This document shows positions 38,436 to 42,815 of a stretch of DNA of 42,815 nt, piece by piece (the stretch's first letter is position 1; each line of letters opens with the position of its first letter). The notes beneath the pieces are model-generated. The model was given only the letters and a program-made list of their open reading frames with translations, did not search any database and was not told the DNA's origin. Origin of the DNA: Methyloglobulus morosus KoM1 (lineage in GTDB: Bacteria; Pseudomonadota; Gammaproteobacteria; Methylococcales; Methylomonadaceae). Both the position numbers and the translations under genes were made by a program. The stretch lies in NCBI RefSeq assembly GCF_000496735.2, contig NZ_AYLO01000074.1:13980-56794 (forward strand), written 5' to 3'.

Positions 38436-38531
38436 TTTGATATACCTTGTTTATTATCCGGCGTTTTGGGATGTAAATCGAGATGATTGGTAACGCATAA
38501 AGAACGCCAGCTTTAAGAGAAAATATCAAGA

Positions 38532-40319
38532 ATGGTAACAAGAAGCAAAAAAAAGCCCCTGGCTATTACCGAAGTTGTGCTGCGTGATGCACACCAATCC
38601 ATCTTAGCAACCCGTTTGCGGATCGAAGATATGCTGCCAATTTGCGGCAAGCTCGATGAAATCGGGTATTGGTCGATGGAATCCTGGGGCGGCGCGACGT
38701 TTGATGCATGTATTCGCTATCTGGGCGAAGACCCATGGGAACGCTTGCGCTTGCTTAAAAAAGCCATGCCCAAAACGCGACAGCAGATGCTGTTACGCGG
38801 CCAAAATCTGCTGGGCTATCGCCACTATGCCGATGATGTCGTTGATAAGTTCGTTGAACGAGCGGCGATAAACGGCATTGATGTGTTCCGCGTCTTTGAT
38901 GCCATGAATGATATGCGTAACATCGAACGTGCCATCAAAGCGGTGCTGAACACCAATGCCCATGCTCAAGGCACTATTTCTTATACCACCAGCCCTGTCC
39001 ATAACCTGGATGCCTGGATAACACTAGGCAAGCAGATTGAAGACATGGGTGCACATTCCATTTGTATCAAGGACATGGCGGGTTTGCTCAAGCCCTATGA
39101 TGCATTTGAGTTGGTGAGCCGCCTGAAAAAAAGTACGGCTATCCCCATCCACATGCAATGTCATGCGACCACGGGCTTAAGCGTACCCAGTATTATCAAG
39201 GCGGCGGAAGCAGGCATAGACAATGTTGATACCGCTATTTCGTCGTTAAGCATGACTTACGGGCATAGCCCTACCGAAACGATAGTTGCCAGTTTTGAAG
39301 GCACAGACCGCGATACGGGTTTGGATTTGGTCAAGTTGGAAGAAATCGCGGCTTATTTTAGGGAAGTCCGCAAAAAGTACGCCCAGTTTGAAGGCAGCCT
39401 GAAAGGGGTCGATAGCCGTATCTTGATCGCCCAAGTTCCGGGCGGCATGTTGACCAATATGGAAAGCCAGTTGAAGGAGCAGGGCGCGGCGGACAAGTTT
39501 GATGAAGTCATCAAGGAAATCCCGCGTGTGCGCGAGGATTTGGGATTTATTCCATTGGTTACGCCGACTTCGCAAATAGTTGGCACCCAGGCCGTGATTA
39601 ATGTCATGAACGGCGAGCGGTACAAAACTATCACCAAGGAAACAGCAGGGGTATTAAAGGGCGAATACGGCGCGACTCCCGCTCCCGTTAATAAGGCATT
39701 GCAAAAACGGGTGCTGGATGGGGCCACGGCTATTACCTGCCGTCCGGCCGATTTGCTCGAATCGGAAATGAACAAGCTTGTTGCCGATGTGTTGGAAAAA
39801 GCGGAGAAAGAAGGCATTAGGCTGGCTGAATGCGTTGAAGAAGATGCCTTAATCAATGGCATGTTCAGCCAAGTGGGCTGGAAATTCCTGGTCAATCGGG
39901 GTAATCCGGCTGCATTTGAGGCCGTACCTGATCCCAAGGCATTTGCTTCCCTATCGACAGCGCAGGCTAACAAATCGAGTTCGGCTGTTGAAACCTATTC
40001 GGTTAATGTTGATGGGCGAAGTTTTAAGGTCGCCGTAGGCCCAAGTGGTTCTGACTTAAGTATCAAGCCAGAAGTCAGTGCGGCTTATGCAACGCCTGCA
40101 TCCAGTAGTGGCGAGGTGGTCGTTGCACCGATGGCGGGAACAATTTTGAAGATACTGGTTGAAGTGGGTGCCAGCGTCGCCAAAGGCGAAGTGGTCGTCA
40201 TCATGGAAGCCATGAAAATGGAAACCGAAATACGTACAAAAGTTGCGGGGATTGTTAGCGCGATTAACGTAAAAGAAGGCGGTACGGTCGCCAGTGGTGA
40301 TGTGCTGGTTTCTTTATAA
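38532..40319 (+). CDS. oadA: Oxaloacetate decarboxylase alpha chain (biotin-dependent)
   Basis: OadA transfers the carboxyl group of oxaloacetate to biotin, giving pyruvate. The carboxyltransferase domain starts [32 protein letters not shown] has the catalytic lysine and [11 protein letters not shown] the metal-binding histidines. A PYC/OAD-type association domain follows. The C-terminal biotinyl domain contains the acceptor motif EAMKMETE with Lys562 as the biotin site, joined by an Ala/Ser-rich linker. Length is 595 residues. A pyruvate carboxylase B subunit would look similar, but the oadG and oadB neighbours favour the Na+ pump. Confidence 0.95.
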   Translation: MVTRSKKKPLAITEVVLRDAHQSILATRLRIEDMLPICGKLDEIGYWSMESWGGATFDACIRYLGEDPWERLRLLKKAMPKTRQQMLLRGQNLLGYRHYADDVVDKFVERAAINGIDVFRVFDAMNDMRNIERAIKAVLNTNAHAQGTISYTTSPVHNLDAWITLGKQIEDMGAHSICIKDMAGLLKPYDAFELVSRLKKSTAIPIHMQCHATTGLSVPSIIKAAEAGIDNVDTAISSLSMTYGHSPTETIVASFEGTDRDTGLDLVKLEEIAAYFREVRKKYAQFEGSLKGVDSRILIAQVPGGMLTNMESQLKEQGAADKFDEVIKEIPRVREDLGFIPLVTPTSQIVGTQAVINVMNGERYKTITKETAGVLKGEYGATPAPVNKALQKRVLDGATAITCRPADLLESEMNKLVADVLEKAEKEGIRLAECVEEDALINGMFSQVGWKFLVNRGNPAAFEAVPDPKAFASLSTAQANKSSSAVETYSVNVDGRSFKVAVGPSGSDLSIKPEVSAAYATPASSSGEVVVAPMAGTILKILVEVGASVAKGEVVVIMEAMKMETEIRTKVAGIVSAINVKEGGTVASGDVLVSL

Positions 40320-40325
40320 GTAAAT

Positions 40326-41453
40326 ATGGAAAACCTACTTTCATTGTGGCACAGCACCGGGCTTTATAACTTTACCGGCGGTCAGGCATTCATGATGCTG
40401 GTTGGTTTTGTGTTACTGTTTCTTGCCATCAGCAAGGGCTTTGAGCCGTTGTTGTTGCTGCCGATTGGATTTGGCGCAATCCTCAGCAATATTCCCGTAG
40501 CGGAAATAGCGCACGAGGGCGGATTGCTGTATTACCTGTATTACGGCATCAAAATGGGGATTTTCCCTTTGCTGATCTTTATGGGGGTAGGCGCGATGAC
40601 CGATTTCGGCCCCATGATAGCCAACCCTAAAACGCTGCTGTTGGGCGCGGCGGCACAATTCGGCATTTTTGCGTCTTTGCTGGGCGCGTTGGCGCTCAAC
40701 ATCATCCCTGGATTGGAGTTCAGCCTGAAAGATGCCGCCGCCATCGGCATTATCGGTGGCGCAGACGGGCCAACCGCAATTTATGTCGCCTCAAAACTAG
40801 CACCGGATTTATTGGGTGCGATTGCAGTCGCCGCTTATTCCTACATGGCTTTGGTGCCGTTAATCCAACCGCCGATCATGCGGGCGTTAACGACTGAAGA
40901 CGAACGCAAGATTGAGATGCAGCAACTGCGTGATGTCAGCAAGGCTGAAAAGATCGTGTTTCCTTTAATGCTGTTATTGCTGTCCGTTTTGCTATTGCCG
41001 TCTGCCACACCCTTGATCGGTATGTTTGCTTTAGGAAATTTGATGAGGGAAAGCGGTGTGGTGGAACGCTTAAGTAACACCGCACAAAACGAACTTATCA
41101 ATATCGTCACTATCTTTTTAGGCCTTTCGGTAGGGTCAAAGCTCAGTGCAGAGGCATTTTTACAACTGAAGACGTTGGGCATATTGGCATTAGGCGCATG
41201 TGCCTTTGCCATCGGCACGGCAGCGGGTGTCGTCATGGCGAAAATCATGAACCGATTCAGCAGCACCTTGATTAACCCGTTAATTGGCGCAGCAGGCGTT
41301 TCCGCCGTCCCCATGGCAGCGCGGGTTGCCAATAAGCTCGGCCTGGAAAGCAATCCGCATAACTTCTTGCTCATGCACGCCATGGGCCCCAATGTCGCCG
41401 GCGTGATAGGCTCTGCGGTGGCGGCGGGGGTTTTGTTGAGCCTTGTAAAATAG
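40326..41453 (+). CDS. oadB: Oxaloacetate decarboxylase beta chain (Na+ pump)
   Basis: OadB is the membrane subunit that decarboxylates carboxybiotin and couples it to Na+ export. The 375-residue protein has about nine to eleven hydrophobic segments. It contains the signature [11 protein letters not shown] with the essential Asp (Asp147 here), [13 protein letters not shown] and the C-terminal [15 protein letters not shown]. It is six bases from oadA and is the last gene of the operon, ending in an inverted repeat. Confidence 0.95.
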   Translation: MENLLSLWHSTGLYNFTGGQAFMMLVGFVLLFLAISKGFEPLLLLPIGFGAILSNIPVAEIAHEGGLLYYLYYGIKMGIFPLLIFMGVGAMTDFGPMIANPKTLLLGAAAQFGIFASLLGALALNIIPGLEFSLKDAAAIGIIGGADGPTAIYVASKLAPDLLGAIAVAAYSYMALVPLIQPPIMRALTTEDERKIEMQQLRDVSKAEKIVFPLMLLLLSVLLLPSATPLIGMFALGNLMRESGVVERLSNTAQNELINIVTIFLGLSVGSKLSAEAFLQLKTLGILALGACAFAIGTAAGVVMAKIMNRFSSTLINPLIGAAGVSAVPMAARVANKLGLESNPHNFLLMHAMGPNVAGVIGSAVAAGVLLSLVK

Positions 41454-41477
41454 TAAGGTACGCATTGCGTACCTTAC
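41453..41477. terminator. Perfect 11-bp hairpin between convergent genes
   Basis: GTAAGGTACGC (41453-41463) and GCGTACCTTAC (41467-41477) with an ATT loop. It begins in the oadB stop and ends five bases from the converging gene's stop. No T-tract on either side, so bidirectional termination is inferred; it also resembles a dispersed repeat. Confidence 0.55.
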
Positions 41478-41481
41478 GTAG

Positions 41482-42015
41482 TTAGTGGATATGAACCTCA
41501 CGCGACTTTACCGTATCGCCTCGGCGTAAGGTATAGTCTTCCTGGTCGCCAGACATCTCCGTTCCATCCGCGTTAAGCTGGATAAGCGTACCCTCATCGA
41601 CAATACGGTATTGCCCAACTGCGGGTTTGTCTTTGGGCGTTAACACGACAGTACGTGTATCGTCATTCCAGGTGAATTTGCCTTTTTCAAAAAACTCCCG
41701 TGACGATGGTTTTGCGGGTTGGGTCACCAACAGGTAATTATTGTTACGCTTTAAGGACAAAGTGATTTTGATGCCACTGCAATCCTCTTCCTTGCAGGGG
41801 AAGTAGCCGTAATAAATGCCCCGAAAATCCGGGCCCTTATCCGGCATATTGGCGTGGCCTGCATGTTCGCCATGCTGTAAAACCTCGCGCTGCCTGAGCA
41901 ATTTATCTTGCATTTGCTTGTCTGACTCAGCCACGGCAGGGTTAACGGCGGAAAGCAGCATACTGACAAAGACCAAAGTCAGACTAGGTGTTATTTGTTG
42001 TTTTAATGATGGCAT
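41482..42015 (-). CDS. Secreted NlpE-like (copper-resistance-associated) protein
   Basis: A 177-residue exported protein with a signal peptide ending near AVNPAVA (residue ~29) but no lipobox cysteine. The C-terminal ~115 residues resemble the N-terminal domain of NlpE: FRGIYYGYFPCKEEDCSGIKITLSL, with the characteristic CxxxxC, then a beta-rich part ending in YRIVDEGTLIQLNADG. NlpE is an outer-membrane lipoprotein tied to copper tolerance and envelope stress in E. coli. The processed region also has a His-rich stretch (QHGEHAGHANM) and ends in VHIH, which could bind metal. In a copper-dependent methanotroph a role in copper handling is plausible but unproven. Confidence 0.75.
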   Translation of the reverse strand: MPSLKQQITPSLTLVFVSMLLSAVNPAVAESDKQMQDKLLRQREVLQHGEHAGHANMPDKGPDFRGIYYGYFPCKEEDCSGIKITLSLKRNNNYLLVTQPAKPSSREFFEKGKFTWNDDTRTVVLTPKDKPAVGQYRIVDEGTLIQLNADGTEMSGDQEDYTLRRGDTVKSREVHIH

Positions 42016-42089
42016 ATAAACACTTCTGTTAATGGGTTGGCGAGCGATAGGATGCGGGTGTTAATTGTATTCCCGAAAGGGTAATAATG

Positions 42090-42155
42090 GTAGGGTGCGT
42101 TTCACGCACCATTATAAAATCCGTTTTATTGTTAGGTGCATGGAATGCACCCTAC
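42090..42155. repeat. Nested inverted-repeat element
   Basis: Outer arms GTAGGGTGC (42090-42098) and GCACCCTAC (42147-42155) enclose two hairpins: GGTGCG/CGCACC (42094-42110) and GGTGCA/TGCACC (42135-42151). This looks like a palindromic intergenic repeat made of two related units in opposite orientation. Confidence 0.6.
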
Positions 42156-42185
42156 ATGACTACATGACTGGACGACTTATAAAAC

Positions 42186-42218
42186 CCGTTCGTGGTGAGC
42201 CTGTCGAACCATGAACGG
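42186..42218. repeat. Imperfect inverted repeat
   Basis: CCGTTC (42186-42191) and GAACGG (42213-42218) flank TGGT...AACCA pairs. It resembles a common dispersed bacterial intergenic repeat type; no terminator tract. Confidence 0.5.
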
Positions 42219-42228
42219 AAGCAACATT

Positions 42229-42263
42229 CCCTCTCCCCTTGTGGGAGAGGGTTAGGGTGAGGG
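42229..42263. repeat. GC-rich hairpin repeat, inverted relative to window start
   Basis: CCCTCTCCC (42229-42237) and GGGAGAGGG (42243-42251) form a perfect stem, followed by TTAGGGTGAGGGG. The complement closely matches the element at 24-54, so copies occur near both ends of the window in opposite orientation. Confidence 0.6.
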
Positions 42264-42300
42264 GTGTATAAGGTGTCGCTACCGCGACGGTTATTTTAAT

Positions 42301-42357
42301 GTGGGTTCTCGTACCCACGGACGAGATACTTTTCTTTGTGCGGGCAAAGAAAAGTAT
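42301..42357. repeat. Two adjacent perfect hairpins
   Basis: GTGGGT/ACCCAC (42301-42318), then a 13-bp stem, ATACTTTTCTTTG (42326-42338) with CAAAGAAAAGTAT (42345-42357). The second, followed by CCAAAAGAAA, resembles widespread intergenic repeats of proteobacteria. It forms the left part of the composite element continued at 42401. Confidence 0.6.
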
Positions 42358-42400
42358 CCAAAAGAAAACCGCCCGATGCCGCTTGCTTCCTGCGCTCTGA

Positions 42401-42495
42401 CGGTTTTATCGGGGTTTGCTGGAAGGGATTTCCTATCCCTCCAGCAAAGCACGGCATCCCTGCCGTGCCCCTACGGGCTATTCCCGATAAAACCG
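42401..42495. repeat. Cloverleaf-like structured repeat
   Basis: An outer 13-bp stem, CGGTTTTATCGGG (42401-42413) with CCCGATAAAACCG (42483-42495), encloses a hairpin of 14 bp with one bulged A (42415-42448), an 8-bp hairpin GCACGGCA/TGCCGTGC (42449-42468) and a small CCC/GGG hairpin (42468-42477). Frames of about 70 codons across it on both strands are by-products of the repeat. Confidence 0.65.
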
Positions 42496-42556
42496 CCAGT
42501 GCTCGGCGCGGCATAAGGGATTATGGGTGGAAATCGTAGGTTGCGGGTGAACTTGT

Positions 42557-42597
42557 GAACCCCAACAAATAGATGGAACATTGTCATGTTGGGGTTC
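42557..42597. repeat. Perfect 11-bp inverted repeat
   Basis: GAACCCCAACA (42557-42567) and TGTTGGGGTTC (42587-42597) with a 19-base loop. A CCTCACCCCAACC fragment related to the element at 24-54 follows at 42601-42613. Confidence 0.55.
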
Positions 42598-42617
42598 GTA
42601 CCTCACCCCAACCGTGC

Positions 42618-42815
42618 TTAAGATTTCACAAAGCAATCCCCGAAAGCCCAGATTATAGTCCCTAATCCTACCAGTATTTTTCCGATAAGTGCCGTGTATT
42701 TTGAGTACGTATAATAAGTTTCTGGAACTAATGGTAAATATTTAAGGGCTTTTATCTTTTCTGTAACAACCACATCTTTGATTGTATCAGCTTTTCCAAT
42801 ATCGGGTTCTATACC
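42618..42815 (-). CDS. C-terminal part of a membrane protein (truncated by window edge)
   Basis: A reading frame open from the window edge to a TAA at 42618, giving 65 residues of a protein that starts outside the window. The part seen has a polar stretch (IEPDIGKADTIKDVVVTEKIK) and one hydrophobic helix near the end (ALIGKILVGLGTIIWAFGD), finishing CFVKS. I do not recognise the family. The gene stops in a repeat-rich region. The open frame over its full length, with a clear membrane helix, supports it being coding. Confidence 0.55.
   Translation of the reverse strand, partial: GIEPDIGKADTIKDVVVTEKIKALKYLPLVPETYYTYSKYTALIGKILVGLGTIIWAFGDCFVKS

Noticed and set aside
39353-39973. 206-codon minus-strand frame inside oadA
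   Set aside because: Antisense shadow of a conserved gene; no recognisable domain.
42296-42539. Three frames of 67-72 codons on both strands in the right-hand repeats
   Set aside because: They run through perfect inverted repeats, so the openness reflects the repeat composition rather than coding.
1-42815. CRISPR arrays, rRNA or tRNA genes, transposases or prophage genes
   Set aside because: None was seen on reading both strands; repeats at the right end are palindromic singletons, not direct repeats with spacers.

Overview
The window comes from a gammaproteobacterial (type I, Methylococcales) methanotroph. The diagnostic evidence is a complete pmoCAB operon for particulate methane monooxygenase at 27027-29999, whose copper-ligand residues can be read directly. 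A canonical gammaproteobacterial division and cell-wall (dcw) cluster and a LpxC/SecA neighbourhood agree with this. Genus cannot be assigned from sequence reading alone.

Layout. 71-2208: cca (tRNA nucleotidyltransferase, minus strand) and a TauE/SafE-type permease. 2536-21203: an essentially complete, tightly packed dcw cluster, mraZ-rsmH-ftsL-ftsI-murE-murF-mraY-murD-ftsW-murG-murC-murB-ddlB-ftsQ-ftsA-ftsZ, followed by lpxC; many junctions are 4-base ATGA/GTGA overlaps. It starts with a MraZ-type operator (TGG repeats about 10 bp apart) and a probable TTG start for mraZ. 21216-25657: dciA (minus), a cold-shock protein gene with a long leader, a DUF3465 gene (minus) and secA. 25658-26712: a gene-poor stretch with an unrecognised membrane-anchored protein, a possible 57-residue protein and a minus-strand terminator. 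26867-30078: the pmoCAB transcription unit with promoter, leader hairpin, two intergenic hairpins and a strong terminator.

30164-35651 (minus): sucA-sucB-lpd, encoding the 2-oxoglutarate dehydrogenase complex. The E3-like protein lacks one of the two redox-active cysteines (Phe52) and the catalytic histidine (Tyr454), which is the most striking observation in the window. 35936-37981: a DUF2914 membrane protein, an H-NS-family protein and an AguB-like amidase (minus). 38208-41453: oadG-oadA-oadB, a Na+-translocating oxaloacetate decarboxylase. 41482-42015 (minus): a secreted NlpE-like, copper-associated protein. 42016-42600: a dense block of structured intergenic repeats, one with a cloverleaf-like fold. 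42618-42815 (minus): the 3' end of a membrane protein gene that runs off the window.

Together the genes cover envelope growth and division, protein export, methane oxidation and C4/C5 carbon metabolism (2-oxoglutarate to succinyl-CoA, oxaloacetate to pyruvate coupled to Na+). No rRNA or tRNA gene, CRISPR array, transposase or prophage was seen.
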